A stretch of DNA of 64,000 bases from JBBPZA01 sp963728925. GTDB taxonomy: Bacteria; Actinomycetota; Thermoleophilia; Solirubrobacterales; Solirubrobacteraceae. The position numbers were made by a program, and so were the translations under genes. Below, piece by piece: positions 1 to 7,782 of this stretch. The notes beneath the pieces were generated by a model. That model was given only the letters and a program-made list of their open reading frames with translations, had not been told where the DNA came from and made no database searches. Within the stretch, counting starts at the first letter, position 1; each line of letters starts with the position of its first letter. The stretch spans positions 18,759-82,758 of the forward strand of contig CAVSMB010000035.1 of assembly GCA_963728925.1 (NCBI GenBank), written 5' to 3'.

Positions 1-432
1 GCCGAGAAGGTCGCGGAAGCCGGGGACGCTGCGCTGGTCGACAAAGGTCAGAGCCTCGGGGAAGACCGTGCTGCGATCGGCGCCCATCGCGAGGACGAGC
101 TCGTCGTAGGGAAGCTCGGGCTCGGGGCCGTCCTGGACGATGGCCACGCGGCGGTCGGGATCGACCGAGTCCAGGCGCCCGCGAACCATGTGCGCACCGT
201 GCTCGGCGACGAGCTCGCGGACGCGGTAGGACTGCACCTCCGCGAGACCGAACGGCTGGGCGACCGACAGCGGCCGATAGCTGAACTCCTCCTCCGGGGT
301 CAGGAGCGTCACGTTCAGCCGCCCGCCCCCAAGGGCGTGAAGGGCGAGGACGGCCTCGAGGCCGGCGACGCCGCCACCGGCGACCACGACTCGGGGCTTC
401 GCGGAAGTGGGCGAGTCCGCGGCGGCCGTCAC
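1..432 (-). CDS. FAD-dependent NAD(P) oxidoreductase, N-terminal part (cut by window edge)
   Basis: Only the N-terminal ~144 residues are present; the rest lies to the left of the window. A short polar lead is followed by RVVVAGGGVAG, the GxGxxG dinucleotide-binding fold, and further on YDELVLAMGA, the second FAD contact typical of the sulfide:quinone reductase / type II NADH dehydrogenase superfamily. Such enzymes pass electrons from NAD(P)H or sulfide to a quinone or other acceptor; the substrate cannot be told without the C-terminus. The GTG start overlaps the stop of the upstream SRPBCC gene by four bases (GTGA), so the two are probably translationally coupled. Confidence 0.75.
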   Translation of the reverse strand, partial: MTAAADSPTSAKPRVVVAGGGVAGLEAVLALHALGGGRLNVTLLTPEEEFSYRPLSVAQPFGLAEVQSYRVRELVAEHGAHMVRGRLDSVDPDRRVAIVQDGPEPELPYDELVLAMGADRSTVFPEALTFVDQRSVPGFRDLLG

Positions 433-926
433 GCTTCGCAGCGTACCGTGCTCGCCCCGGGATCAGCCGGGCCGAGAAGCAGCCGCTCGACCGCTGCCTG
501 GCGGTACTCGAAGATCTTCGCGAGATCGCGGCGCACGAGGACCAGGTGGGCGATCGCTCCAAGCGGCCCGAGGGGCAGCTGGTAGCGCACGCGGTCGCGG
601 ATGATCGTGCCGCCGTCGGCGGCCGTCTCGAAGGTGTGGGTGTGGTGCCAGAGGCGGTAGGGGCCCGAGATCTGCTCATCGACGAAGCGCTCGTTCGGCA
701 CCCACTCAGCGATCCTCGTGCGCCAGGACACGGGGATCCCGTGCAGGCGCAGCCGGTACTCGATGAACGCGCCCGCGCGCATCTCGACGGGGCCGTCGCC
801 CACGACGCGGAAGCCGAGCCAGGGCGGAGTGATCGCCTCGAGGTTGCCGGCGTCCGCGTAGAACGGGAACACCTCCTCCACCGAGAGGGGCAGGTGCTGG
901 GAGCGCTCGAGGACGTGGACGCGCAT
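429..926 (-). CDS. SRPBCC-family ligand-binding/cyclase-like protein
   Basis: About 165 residues starting MRVHVLERSQ. The pattern of an early hydrophobic strand, then VFPFYADAGNLEAITPPWLGF, then the GPYRLWHHTHTFE segment is characteristic of the SRPBCC (START/polyketide-cyclase-like) fold that binds small hydrophobic ligands in an internal pocket. Members close to this one are often annotated as cell-division-inhibitor-like or coenzyme-Q-binding proteins, but the ligand is unknown. An in-frame GTG at 989 would add 21 residues; I prefer the ATG at 926 because homologous proteins begin close to the MRVHVLER strand. It ends in a GTGA overlap with the oxidoreductase, suggesting a two-gene unit. 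Confidence 0.7.
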   Translation of the reverse strand: MRVHVLERSQHLPLSVEEVFPFYADAGNLEAITPPWLGFRVVGDGPVEMRAGAFIEYRLRLHGIPVSWRTRIAEWVPNERFVDEQISGPYRLWHHTHTFETAADGGTIIRDRVRYQLPLGPLGAIAHLVLVRRDLAKIFEYRQAAVERLLLGPADPGASTVRCEA

Positions 927-1015
927 CGCACGGGCTACGGCCTCCGCCGCGCTCGAGGTCACCACCTCGCGCCGCAGCGCGCAGGTCACGGGGCGCTCGA
1001 CAGGCGCTCAGCGAG

Positions 1016-2047
1016 CTAGGCCAGGCCGCGCGGATAGCGGTAGTCGATGCCGCCATGGGCCGCGTCGAAGAGCTCGCACGCGACGTCGGTGACGCCGATC
1101 TCGGCAAGCGCATCGCGGAAGGCGAGCGCGCCGAGGTCCAGGTACCACTCGTCCCGCGTGCCACCGTCGAGGTAGATCGCGCGCAGGCTGCGTAGGGCAT
1201 TCGCGTGCTCAGGCACCATCCGGACGGGGTCCCACGCCAACCACCGCGACCAGACGTCGTCGACGAGCCGCCCAGTGATCAGGTCGAACGGCAGGTGCAC
1301 CGTGCCGTCCTCGTCCGCCGAGAACGCCGCCGCGACGCCGTAGGTGAGCACGAGATCCGCGTCGGTCTCCTTGCTCAGCGGCGGGCGCGACGCGAAGTCC
1401 TCCCAGAAGTTCTCATAGGACCCGTCGTAGGCGCGAAGCGCGCGGACGGCCTTGCCGAAGCCCGGGACGTAACACAGCTCGTACAGCGCGTCGCCGGCGT
1501 GGCTGGCCAGCCCGCCGAAGAGGTCCGGGCGCAGCATCGGGGTCATCATCGCCCCGAAGCCGCCACTCGACTTTCCGGCGATCCCGCGGTGCGCCGCGGA
1601 GGCGAGCGTCCGGTAACGGGCGTCGACGAACGGCACGACCTCGTCGCAGAGATATGAGTGGTACCGGCCCGTGCCGGGCGAGTCTACGAACTGGCTGCCG
1701 CCGTAGGCCGTCCACGCGTCGACGAACACCAGCACGCACGCAGCCGCGTCGCCGGCGGCGAACAGCGCGTCCGCGGCCTCGATGAACGTCGGGCGAAACG
1801 GCGCGCGGTTATGCCACATGGCCACAGCGCCGGTATAGCCCTGGATGACGTAGACCGACGGATAGCGCCGTTCGGGGTCGTCGTCATAGCCGGGCGGCAC
1901 GTAGACCTCGACCGGGCGCTCGGCCGGATCGCCGAGCGGATTGCCCGCGAGAAGCTCGCTGACGATCGTGTGCCGCTCGACGCGGCCGGCGAGGTTCCGC
2001 TCATACGCGTTCGGATAGCTCGACCAGCGGATCAACGGCTCAGGCAC
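1016..2047 (-). CDS. esterase D / enterochelin-esterase-like alpha/beta hydrolase
   Basis: A protein of about 343 residues of the esterase family PF00756 (antigen 85 / esterase D / enterochelin esterase). An early VYVPPGYDDD segment precedes the YPSVYVIQGYTG strand and oxyanion region. The nucleophile elbow is GKSSGGFGA (GxSxGG), and AHGGIDY near the C-terminus supplies the catalytic His. No signal peptide is visible, so it is probably cytoplasmic. I chose the GTG at 2047, which lies eight bases after a TAGCGT -10 box, implying a leaderless mRNA; a TTG at 2056 is the alternative. It is transcribed towards the SRPBCC gene with a short gap. Confidence 0.8.
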   Translation of the reverse strand: MPEPLIRWSSYPNAYERNLAGRVERHTIVSELLAGNPLGDPAERPVEVYVPPGYDDDPERRYPSVYVIQGYTGAVAMWHNRAPFRPTFIEAADALFAAGDAAACVLVFVDAWTAYGGSQFVDSPGTGRYHSYLCDEVVPFVDARYRTLASAAHRGIAGKSSGGFGAMMTPMLRPDLFGGLASHAGDALYELCYVPGFGKAVRALRAYDGSYENFWEDFASRPPLSKETDADLVLTYGVAAAFSADEDGTVHLPFDLITGRLVDDVWSRWLAWDPVRMVPEHANALRSLRAIYLDGGTRDEWYLDLGALAFRDALAEIGVTDVACELFDAAHGGIDYRYPRGLA

Positions 2048-2055
2048 GGGGCGCA

Positions 2056-2061
2056 ACGCTA
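2056..2061 (-). promoter_or_regulatory. -10 box TAGCGT for the esterase gene
   Basis: TAGCGT (TANNNT type) ends eight bases before the GTG chosen as start, the spacing expected for a leaderless transcript. No convincing -35 hexamer is visible. Confidence 0.35.
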
Positions 2062-2119
2062 CCTCGCCGCGGACCGCCTCTCCCTTACACCCGCTTCAGG
2101 TCGTCTTGAGGCTGCGGGC

Positions 2120-2125
2120 TACGCT
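2120..2125 (+). promoter_or_regulatory. -10 box TACGCT for the matrixin gene
   Basis: TACGCT lies six bases before the ATG at 2132, so transcription would begin at or next to the start codon. No Shine-Dalgarno sequence precedes this ATG, which fits leaderless translation. Confidence 0.4.
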
Positions 2126-2131
2126 CGCCGG

Positions 2132-2717
2132 ATGGGATCGCACCGCAGGGGGTGGGGCGGGGTGCTTGCGCCCGGCAGGACGTCGATCGTCCTGCTCGCA
2201 TGCCTCGCGACGATGGCCGCGGCGGCCGCGCTGGCGCCGTCGGCCGGCGCCTACGAGATCGCGGGGCGCCGCTGGCCCGCCGGCAAGATCACCTGGTACG
2301 GCGGCCCTTGGGAGTCAGAACGACGAGGCCGCCAGGGCGGCGAAGGCCTGGAATCGCCTCGGACTCGGAGTCAGCTTCGTACGCACCGCCTCCAAACGCC
2401 GCGCCGACGTCCGCGTCGGCTATGGGGAGCGCGGTTGCGGCGGCGCCGCGCTGGTCGGCTACACCGGCCGAATCGTCCAGTCCTCGGTGCGCGTGGGGCG
2501 GGGGTGCTCGGACCGGCTCACGCCCCTCACCGTGGCCCACGAGCTCGGCCACGTCCTCGGCCTCGGCCATGAGCAGCAGGCCTGCGCGCTGATGAATCCG
2601 TCGGCCGACGCCGGGACGGGCACGCCGAGCCGCTGCCGCACGCGCCCGATCACCTTCTGGACCTCAAAGCCGCTGCGCGCCGACGACATCCGCGGCGCCC
2701 GCGCGCTCTATGGATAG
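2132..2717 (+). pseudogene. secreted matrixin-type zinc metalloprotease, frameshifted
   Basis: The ATG at 2132 opens a frame with a clear signal peptide: basic MGSHRRGW, then a hydrophobic SIVLLACLATMAAAAA core and an SAGAYE cleavage region. After GKITWYGGP the reading frame must move forward by one base near 2310 to continue as QNDEAARAAKAWNRLG and reach the zinc site HELGHVLGLGH (HExxHxxGxxH) at about 2539-2571. A following ALMNP resembles the matrixin Met-turn. Corrected length is about 195 residues, normal for small bacterial matrixins. It would be an exported peptidase. One extra base in the CCCTTGGGAG region explains the break; it may be a true mutation or an assembly error. Confidence 0.75.
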
Positions 2718-2740
2718 CGGCGCCGCGCTTCGCCGCGGCG

Positions 2741-3069
2741 TCAGCCTTCGCAGTCGACCGCGACGTCGAGGGCGCGGCAGATCTCCCGCATGCGGTCGTC
2801 GGCCAGCCGGCCGAGTCGCCTGACGAGAACGGCGATCGAGACGCTCTCGACCGAGTCCAGGTTCACCGCGGAGCGCCGGGGAATCGGTCACCGGAGGGCT
2901 CCAGGACGACCTCGCTGGGCAGGGCTCGGATCGTCGTCGTGCATGGTCCGACGAGTGCTCGTCGAAGCCGTTGGATCGCCGCGTCGCGGGACAAGACGAC
3001 GACCGGGCGCCGGCCGACGTCGGCGAGCTCGCACCACCACACCTCGCCTCGGGCCGGAAGCGCGCTCAC
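2741..3069 (-). pseudogene. MazF/PemK-like mRNA interferase toxin, frameshifted
   Basis: The frame from a GTG at 3069 reads ARGEVWWCELADVGRRPVVVLSR, the signature N-terminus of MazF/PemK endoribonucleases, and continues to EVVLEPSGDRF. There the frame is lost near 2883-2886; a single missing base restores PRRSAVNLDSVESV and a normal C-terminus ending at 2741. The corrected protein is about 109 residues, the usual size. Its GTG overlaps the stop of the upstream antitoxin by four bases (GTGA). As sequenced the product stops early after FPGAPR and would lack the second half of the fold, so the toxin may be dead, or the deletion may be a sequencing error. Confidence 0.75.
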
Positions 3070-3302
3070 GAGCCGGCGGCAGCGTGTCGAAACGACGCCA
3101 GGTCGCCCCACTCGTCCGCCTCGTCGAGCGGATGCTCGTCGTAGGCGGCGTAGCTCGCGTCCACCTCGGCCGCGCGGTGGCGAACCAGCAACGCTGCCAG
3201 GGCATCGTCGATGAGGGCGGCGTCGGTCGCTCCCGAGTGCACGCGCCGGGCGTCCTCGAGCAGATCCGCGTCCACCGTCGTGCTCAGGCGTGTGCGAGTC
3301 AT
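3066..3302 (-). CDS. MazE/RHH-type antitoxin
   Basis: A 78-residue protein, MTRTRLSTTVDADLLEDARR, with the short N-terminal strand and two helices of a ribbon-helix-helix DNA-binding domain, followed by an acidic, flexible C-terminal tail ending in DEWGDLASFRHAAAGS that would wrap the toxin. It should neutralise the MazF-like toxin encoded immediately downstream (GTGA overlap) and repress the operon. A CATACT -10-like box sits six bases before its ATG. Confidence 0.75.
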   Translation of the reverse strand: MTRTRLSTTVDADLLEDARRVHSGATDAALIDDALAALLVRHRAAEVDASYAAYDEHPLDEADEWGDLASFRHAAAGS

Positions 3303-3308
3303 GCCATA

Positions 3309-3314
3309 AGTATG
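3309..3314 (-). promoter_or_regulatory. -10 box CATACT for the mazEF-like operon
   Basis: CATACT is followed by six bases and the ATG of the antitoxin, a leaderless arrangement. The box is part of the small palindrome CATACTTATG, a possible antitoxin operator. Confidence 0.35.
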
Positions 3315-3370
3315 CCACGGGGACGAGCCATCGATCCTGCGGCTTGACGGGCCGGCCGCGTGACCGCGGG

Positions 3371-4117
3371 TCAGTCGTCTCGGTGCTCCAGGGACTCCGG
3401 GTAGCGAACCGACGCGAGGGCGAGCCCGTGCGCCGGTGCCGTCTCGCCGGCCTCGCGCCGGTGCGCGCCGCCGAGCAGCCGCTCGAAGTCCTCGAAGGTG
3501 CGCCGACCGCCGGCCACCTCCAGCATCGTCCCGACGAGCACGCGGTTCATGTGGCGCATGAAGGTGTCGGCCTCGATCCAGAACTCGAGCAGATCTCCGC
3601 GCGCGGCCCAGCGCGCTTCGAGGACCTCGCGATCGAAGCGCCGGTGATAGCCGCCGGCGGGGGTGAAGGCCGTGAAGTCGTGGGTGCCGTGCAAGGCAGC
3701 CGCGCAGGCGTGCAGGGCGTCACGCTCGACGGGCCGCGGCCACCACAGCGAGCGGCCGCGCTCGAGCGCCGATCGCTCGGCGCGCGCGAGCACGCGGTAG
3801 CAGTAGGTGCGCGCGACGGCGTCCCGGCGCGCATCGAAGCCGTCCGGAGCCGGCTCGGAGCGCAGGACCGCGACGTCGGGCGCCAGGACCGCGTTGAGCG
3901 ACTTGGCGGCGGGCGCGGCATCGGCGGCGAAGCTTGCAACCTGGCCCCAGGCGTGGACGCCGCGATCGGTGCGCCCCGCGACGGTCAGCGAGGGCCGCAC
4001 GCGGGTGATCGTCTCGACCGCGCGCTCGAGCTCGCCTTCGACGCTGCGCTCGCGCCGCTGCTTCGCCCAGCCGGCGAAGCCGGCGCCGTCGTACTCCAGA
4101 GTGAGTCGTGCGACCAC
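3371..4117 (-). CDS. truA: tRNA pseudouridine synthase A
   Basis: TruA converts uridines 38-40 in the tRNA anticodon arm to pseudouridine. The sequence has the family start VVARLTLEYDGAGFAGWAKQ and the catalytic-Asp motif VAGRTDRGVHAWGQV, followed by the FDARRDAVARTYCYRV and HGTHDFTAF blocks. I start at the GTG at 4117, adjacent to the conserved first strand; an ATG at 4162 would add 15 unconserved residues. Length is about 248 residues, normal for the family. It lies downstream of rplQ in the same orientation, the usual place for truA at the end of the alpha cluster, but is separated from it by about 550 bases of relic DNA. Confidence 0.92.
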   Translation of the reverse strand: MVARLTLEYDGAGFAGWAKQRRERSVEGELERAVETITRVRPSLTVAGRTDRGVHAWGQVASFAADAAPAAKSLNAVLAPDVAVLRSEPAPDGFDARRDAVARTYCYRVLARAERSALERGRSLWWPRPVERDALHACAAALHGTHDFTAFTPAGGYHRRFDREVLEARWAARGDLLEFWIEADTFMRHMNRVLVGTMLEVAGGRRTFEDFERLLGGAHRREAGETAPAHGLALASVRYPESLEHRDD

Positions 4118-4256
4118 GCGGGCGCGCAGGGTATCCGGCGGCGGCGCCGGCATGCAGACCACCCCGCGGGCTACGCGTTCCCGCAGGCCTACCCCGGCGG
4201 CGCCGTGAGGATCACCTCACGGGACACCGCTCGGGGGTCGGCCTGGGCGCGCTGTC

Positions 4257-4436
4257 TCAGCCGGTGACGGGAGAGGTGCGCGACGGCTGGCGGGTGGCCG
4301 GCCGGCGCCGCAGCGCGACCAGTCCGCCGAAGCCGGCGAGGACGACGACGACGCCCGCTCCCCACGTGAGGACGACGCCGCTCCGCCCGGCAATCTCGGC
4401 CCCCCGTCCAACCCGCGGGTCTACAACTGCGGCCAC
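4257..4436 (-). CDS. possible small single-span membrane protein (weak)
   Basis: A 59-codon frame from a GTG. The product has a hydrophobic stretch VVVVLAGFGGLVAL followed at once by RRRPATRQ, which looks like a transmembrane segment with a positive cytoplasmic tail. It lies partly antisense to the sugar-dehydrogenase relic and has no recognisable family, so it may be chance in GC-rich DNA or the tail end of another lost gene. Confidence 0.2.
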   Translation of the reverse strand: MAAVVDPRVGRGAEIAGRSGVVLTWGAGVVVVLAGFGGLVALRRRPATRQPSRTSPVTG

Positions 4437-4661
4437 GGCAACGTCCAGGGCCTCGCCTTACGGCCGACGGCGTCGGGTTCACAACCGAACACGGTCCGGA
4501 CTTCGACGACGAGCTCAACGTCATCGTCAAGGGGAACTACGGGTGGGATCCCGTCCCCAGCTACAAGCAGTCGGTCCCGATGACCGACCGACGGCAACCT
4601 CTACCTGACGACCGACAACGGCGGCGGCGCGGACCAGATCCTGAGGGTGACGCCCGGGTAG
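4410..4661 (+). pseudogene. remnant of a PQQ-dependent sugar dehydrogenase (COG2133-like)
   Basis: Three frames together spell conserved pieces of a soluble-aldose/PQQ-type sugar dehydrogenase: NPRVYNCGHGNVQGLAL, then EHGPDFDDELNVIVKGNYGW followed by DPVPSYKQ, then GNLYLTTDNGGGADQILRV and a final TPG before a stop. Each block is normally part of one beta-propeller C-terminus. Frameshifts between the blocks and internal deletions mean it cannot be translated. Nothing upstream resembles the first two thirds of the enzyme. This is a dead gene rather than a sequencing artefact, since several independent lesions are present. Confidence 0.7.
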
Positions 4662-4665
4662 GAGC

Positions 4666-5019
4666 TCAGACGAGCTCGAGGAAGACCATCTCGGTGGAGT
4701 CGCTCCGCCGAGGGCCCAGCTTGAGGATCCGCGTGTAGCCGCCCGAGCGCGCCGTGTAGCGCGGGGCGACCTCCTCGAAGAGCTTGTGCACCGTGAACTT
4801 GTCCTGGCCCAGCGCCGAGAGCGCCTGGCGGCGCGCGTGGAGGTCGCCGCGCTTGGCCAGCGTGATGAGCTTCTCGACCTCGGGCTTGACCGCCTTGGCC
4901 TTCGCCTCGCTGGTCTTGATGCGCTCGTGCTGGATGACCTCTTTGGAGAGGTTGCGAAGCAACGCCTTCCGGTGCGCGCTGTCGCGGCTGAGCTTGTGTC
5001 GGGTGCGCTGGTGTCTCAT
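4666..5019 (-). CDS. rplQ: 50S ribosomal protein L17
   Basis: A 117-residue protein beginning MRHQRTRHKLSRDSAHRKAL, the diagnostic L17 N-terminus, with the conserved LLRNLSKEVIQHERI and ARRQAL segments. L17 binds 23S rRNA near the exit tunnel. It is the last gene of the alpha cluster, 24 bases after rpoA. Confidence 0.97.
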   Translation of the reverse strand: MRHQRTRHKLSRDSAHRKALLRNLSKEVIQHERIKTSEAKAKAVKPEVEKLITLAKRGDLHARRQALSALGQDKFTVHKLFEEVAPRYTARSGGYTRILKLGPRRSDSTEMVFLELV

Positions 5020-5043
5020 CGCGTCGGCAAGCGTAGCCGCCCG

Positions 5044-6021
5044 CTAGTCCTGGCGGAGGCTGAGCCCCCGCGCCTCGAGCGTCTCGATGACCTCGTCGAT
5101 CGACTTCTTGCCGAAGTTCGGGATCGCGTTGAGCTCGCCCTCGGTCTTGGAGATGAGATCGCCGACGGTCTGGATCCCCGCCCGCTTGAGGCAGTTGTAG
5201 GACCGCACGCCGAGCTCGAGCTCCTCGATGAGGATGTCGTCCATGGCCGAGGGCTGGCGGCCGCCGGCGGCGGCCGGCGCCCCGCCCACGCCGGGCTCGA
5301 GGATCGCGCCCCCGGGGCCCGCGCGCAGCTCCTCGATGCGGTCGGCGTCGGTGAAGATCGCCAGCTGGGAGATGAGGATCTCCGCCGCCTCGCGCAGCGC
5401 CTCCTGGGGCTCCTTGGAGCCGTCGGTCTCGATGTCGAGGGTCAGCTTGTCGTAGTCGGTGCGCTGCCCGACGCGGGCGCCCTCCACCGCGTAGGCGACA
5501 CGCCGCACCGGTGAGAAGATCGAGTCGATCGGGATGACGCCGATGGGCTGGTCGGGCGACTTGTTGTCCTCGGCCACGCGGTAGCCGCGGCCGCGGCCGA
5601 TGGTCAGGTAGAGCTCGAGCTTGGTCTTCTTCTCGAGCGTCGCGACGTGGGCGTCGGGGTTGAGGATCTCCACGCCGGCGGGCAGGTCGATGTCCTTGGC
5701 GGTGATGTCGCCGGGACCCGTGACGACCAGGGGCGCCTCCACCTCGGTGGCGTCACTGTGCATCCGGCAGACGATGCCCTTGAGGTTGAGGACGATGTCG
5801 GTCACGTCCTCCTTGACGCCCTTGATCGTCGAGAACTCGTGGGCGACGCCCTCGATGCGAACGCTGGTCACCGCCGCGCCGGCGAGCGAGCTGAGCAGCA
5901 CGCGGCGCAGGGAGTTGCCGAACGTGTAGCCGAAGCCACGGTCGAGGGGCTCGATGGTGAACGAGCCGCGATTCTCCTCGACGTTGTCGGATGTGATCCG
6001 CGGGATCTGGAAGTCGAGCAT
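5044..6021 (-). CDS. rpoA: DNA-directed RNA polymerase subunit alpha
   Basis: A 325-residue alpha subunit that dimerises to nucleate RNA polymerase assembly. The N-terminal domain shows FTIEPLDRGFGYTFGNSLRR and VLLSSLAGAAVTSVRIEGV; a flexible GGAPAAAGGRQPS linker at about residues 240-250 leads to the C-terminal domain, with IEELELGVRSYNCLKRAGI and a helix-hairpin-helix region that binds UP elements and activators. Length and architecture are standard. It is preceded by two strong hairpins after rpsD. Confidence 0.97.
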   Translation of the reverse strand: MLDFQIPRITSDNVEENRGSFTIEPLDRGFGYTFGNSLRRVLLSSLAGAAVTSVRIEGVAHEFSTIKGVKEDVTDIVLNLKGIVCRMHSDATEVEAPLVVTGPGDITAKDIDLPAGVEILNPDAHVATLEKKTKLELYLTIGRGRGYRVAEDNKSPDQPIGVIPIDSIFSPVRRVAYAVEGARVGQRTDYDKLTLDIETDGSKEPQEALREAAEILISQLAIFTDADRIEELRAGPGGAILEPGVGGAPAAAGGRQPSAMDDILIEELELGVRSYNCLKRAGIQTVGDLISKTEGELNAIPNFGKKSIDEVIETLEARGLSLRQD

Positions 6022-6052
6022 CGGGCGTCCTAGTCGTCTCGGGGGTGTCGGA

Positions 6053-6097
6053 GCCGCGGCTCAGCCGCGGCGAGCCATCCGGCGCCGAGCCGGATGG
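6053..6097 (-). other. two adjacent perfect hairpins between rpsD and rpoA
   Basis: Bases 6053-6071 form GCCGCGGC-TCA-GCCGCGGC and 6075-6097 form a 9-bp stem (CCATCCGGC / GCCGGATGG) with a 5-base loop. They occupy the 90-base gap between rpsD and rpoA. They could be an mRNA processing or stability element, a partial terminator that sets rpoA output, or a binding site for S4. No U-run follows either hairpin. Confidence 0.5.
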
Positions 6098-6111
6098 CGA
6101 GGGGAAGGTGG

Positions 6112-6726
6112 TTACTTCGAGTAGAGCTCGACGATGAGCTGCTCCTGGACCGGGGCGGCGATCTCCCTCCGCTCCGGCCGGCGCAGCACCTTCGCCGTCA
6201 GGGAGTCATGGTCGGCCTGCAGCCAGGGCGGGACCTGGGCCGTCAGCTCGGTCGCGTCGCGGATCACCGGGTCGGCCGCGGTGTTCGCCTTCACGGCGAT
6301 CACGTCGCCCTCGCGCACCTGGTAGGAGGGGATGTCGACGCGACGGCCGTTGACCGTCCAGTGGCCGTGGCCCACGAGCTGACGGGCCTGGCGCCGCGAG
6401 GCGGCGAAGCCGAGGCGCACGAGCACGTTGTCCAGGCGCGACTCGAGGATGCGCAGCAGGTTCTCGCCGGTGACGCCGGCCTGGCGGGAGGCCTTGGCGT
6501 AGTAGATCCGGAACTGCTTCTCGCTGACGCCGTAGTAGCGCCGCGCCTTCTGCTTCTCGCGCAGCTGCACGCGGTACTCGCTCTGGCGCATGCGCCCGCG
6601 GCCGTGGTCGCCGGGCGGGTAGGAGCGGCGCTCGACGCCGCACTTGTCGGTCAGGCACCGCTCGCCCTTGAGGAAGAGCTTCTGGCCCTCGCGGCGGCAC
6701 TGCTTGCAGGCTGCGACGTGGGCCAT
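6112..6726 (-). CDS. rpsD: 30S ribosomal protein S4
   Basis: A 204-residue S4, a primary 16S rRNA binder that nucleates the 30S body. The N-terminus MAHVAACKQCRREGQKLFLK and the later CLTDKC supply four cysteines, so this is the zinc-binding (C+) paralogue type. The central S4 RNA-binding domain has ESRLDNVLVRLGFAASRRQA and ARQLVGHGHWTVNGRRVDIPS. It sits between rpsK and rpoA as usual. Confidence 0.97.
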   Translation of the reverse strand: MAHVAACKQCRREGQKLFLKGERCLTDKCGVERRSYPPGDHGRGRMRQSEYRVQLREKQKARRYYGVSEKQFRIYYAKASRQAGVTGENLLRILESRLDNVLVRLGFAASRRQARQLVGHGHWTVNGRRVDIPSYQVREGDVIAVKANTAADPVIRDATELTAQVPPWLQADHDSLTAKVLRRPERREIAAPVQEQLIVELYSK

Positions 6727-6728
6727 GG

Positions 6729-7124
6729 CTAGACCCTCCTCCGCTTGCGGGGACGGCAGCCGTTGTGGGCCTGCGGGGTGACGTCGCGCACCGAGGTGAC
6801 CTCGAGGCCGGCCGCCTGCAGCGAGCGGATGGCCGTCTCGCGGCCCGAGCCGGGCCCGCGCACGTAGACGTCGACCTTCTGGAGGCCCTGCTCCATGCCC
6901 TTGCGGGCGGCCGCGTCGGCGGTCACCTGCGCGGCAAACGGCGTGGACTTGCGCGAGCCCTTGAAGCCCGCGCCGCCGGCCGACTCCCAGGCGATCACGT
7001 TGCCCTCACGGTCGGTGAGCGACACGATGGTGTTGTTGAACGACGTCTTGATGTGGGCCTGGCCGACCGGGACGTTCTTGCGGACGCGGCGGCGGCCGGT
7101 GCGTGGGCGACGTGGCGCCGGCAA
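6729..7124 (-). CDS. rpsK: 30S ribosomal protein S11
   Basis: A 131-residue S11 of the 30S platform. A basic arginine-rich lead precedes KNVPVGQAHIKTSFNNTIV, GNVIAWESAGGAGFKGSRK and the C-terminal VTPQAHNGCRPRKRRRV. The only sensible start is a TTG directly abutting the TAG stop of rpsM (TAGTTG), so translation probably depends on ribosomes finishing rpsM. Confidence 0.96.
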   Translation of the reverse strand: MPAPRRPRTGRRRVRKNVPVGQAHIKTSFNNTIVSLTDREGNVIAWESAGGAGFKGSRKSTPFAAQVTADAAARKGMEQGLQKVDVYVRGPGSGRETAIRSLQAAGLEVTSVRDVTPQAHNGCRPRKRRRV

Positions 7125-7505
7125 CTACTTCTTCCCAGCCTTCTTCTTGCCGGCCACCTGCATGCGGCGAGGGCCCTTGCGGGTGCGGGCGTTGGTCTTG
7201 GTCCGCTGGCCGCGCACGGGCAGGCCGCGACGGTGGCGCAGGCCGCGGTAGGAGCCGATCTCCATGAGGCGCTTGACGTTCTGGGAGCGCTCGCGGCGAA
7301 GGTCGCCCTCGACCGGGAGCTCGTCCACCGCATCGCGCAGGCGCACGACCTCGTCGTCGGTGAGGTCGCCGACGCGCGTGTCGGGCGGGATTCCGGCGTC
7401 GGAGAGGATCTTGTTCGAGGTCGAGCGGCCGATGCCGTAGATGTAGGTCAGCCCGATCTCGGCTCGCTTGTTGAGCGGCACGTTGATGCCCGCGATCCGC
7501 GCCAT
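7125..7505 (-). CDS. rpsM: 30S ribosomal protein S13
   Basis: A 126-residue S13 beginning MARIAGINVPLNKRAEIGL, with the helix-hairpin-helix YIYGIGRSTSNKIL and the basic C-terminal GLRHRRGLPVRGQRTKTNA tail that contacts tRNA and the intersubunit bridge. An upstream in-frame extension of 30 codons is open but unrelated to S13. It lies six bases after rpmJ. Confidence 0.97.
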   Translation of the reverse strand: MARIAGINVPLNKRAEIGLTYIYGIGRSTSNKILSDAGIPPDTRVGDLTDDEVVRLRDAVDELPVEGDLRRERSQNVKRLMEIGSYRGLRHRRGLPVRGQRTKTNARTRKGPRRMQVAGKKKAGKK

Positions 7506-7510
7506 TAGAT

Positions 7511-7624
7511 CTAGCCCTGCCGCTGCTTGTGTCGCGGGTTCGAGCAGATGACCAGGACGGCGCCGTGGCGTCGGATGATCTTGCATTTCTCGCACATCGG
7601 CCTGACCGACGGTCGTACCTTCAT
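7511..7624 (-). CDS. rpmJ: 50S ribosomal protein L36
   Basis: A 37-residue protein, MKVRPSVRPMCEKCKIIRRH, ending in VICSNPRHKQRQG. It has the CxxC...C...H zinc ligands of the C+ form of L36. An AAAGGA ribosome-binding site lies just upstream of the ATG. It is the first gene of the alpha cluster here; infA, which normally precedes it, is absent, and the 158 bases between map and rpmJ hold no gene. Confidence 0.96.
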   Translation of the reverse strand: MKVRPSVRPMCEKCKIIRRHGAVLVICSNPRHKQRQG

Positions 7625-7782
7625 GGTTCCTTTCGGGTGGTTCCCGTCGCCGCGGCTCTGGCTGCCGTTGCGGCCGCCGCTACCGCGTCGAGGACATGCG
7701 CACAGCGGCTCCAAGCCGGACCGAGCGCGACAGCGGATGGTAGCAAAGGGTGTCCGGTCGTCCGCGTGGCGCGAAGCGCTCG

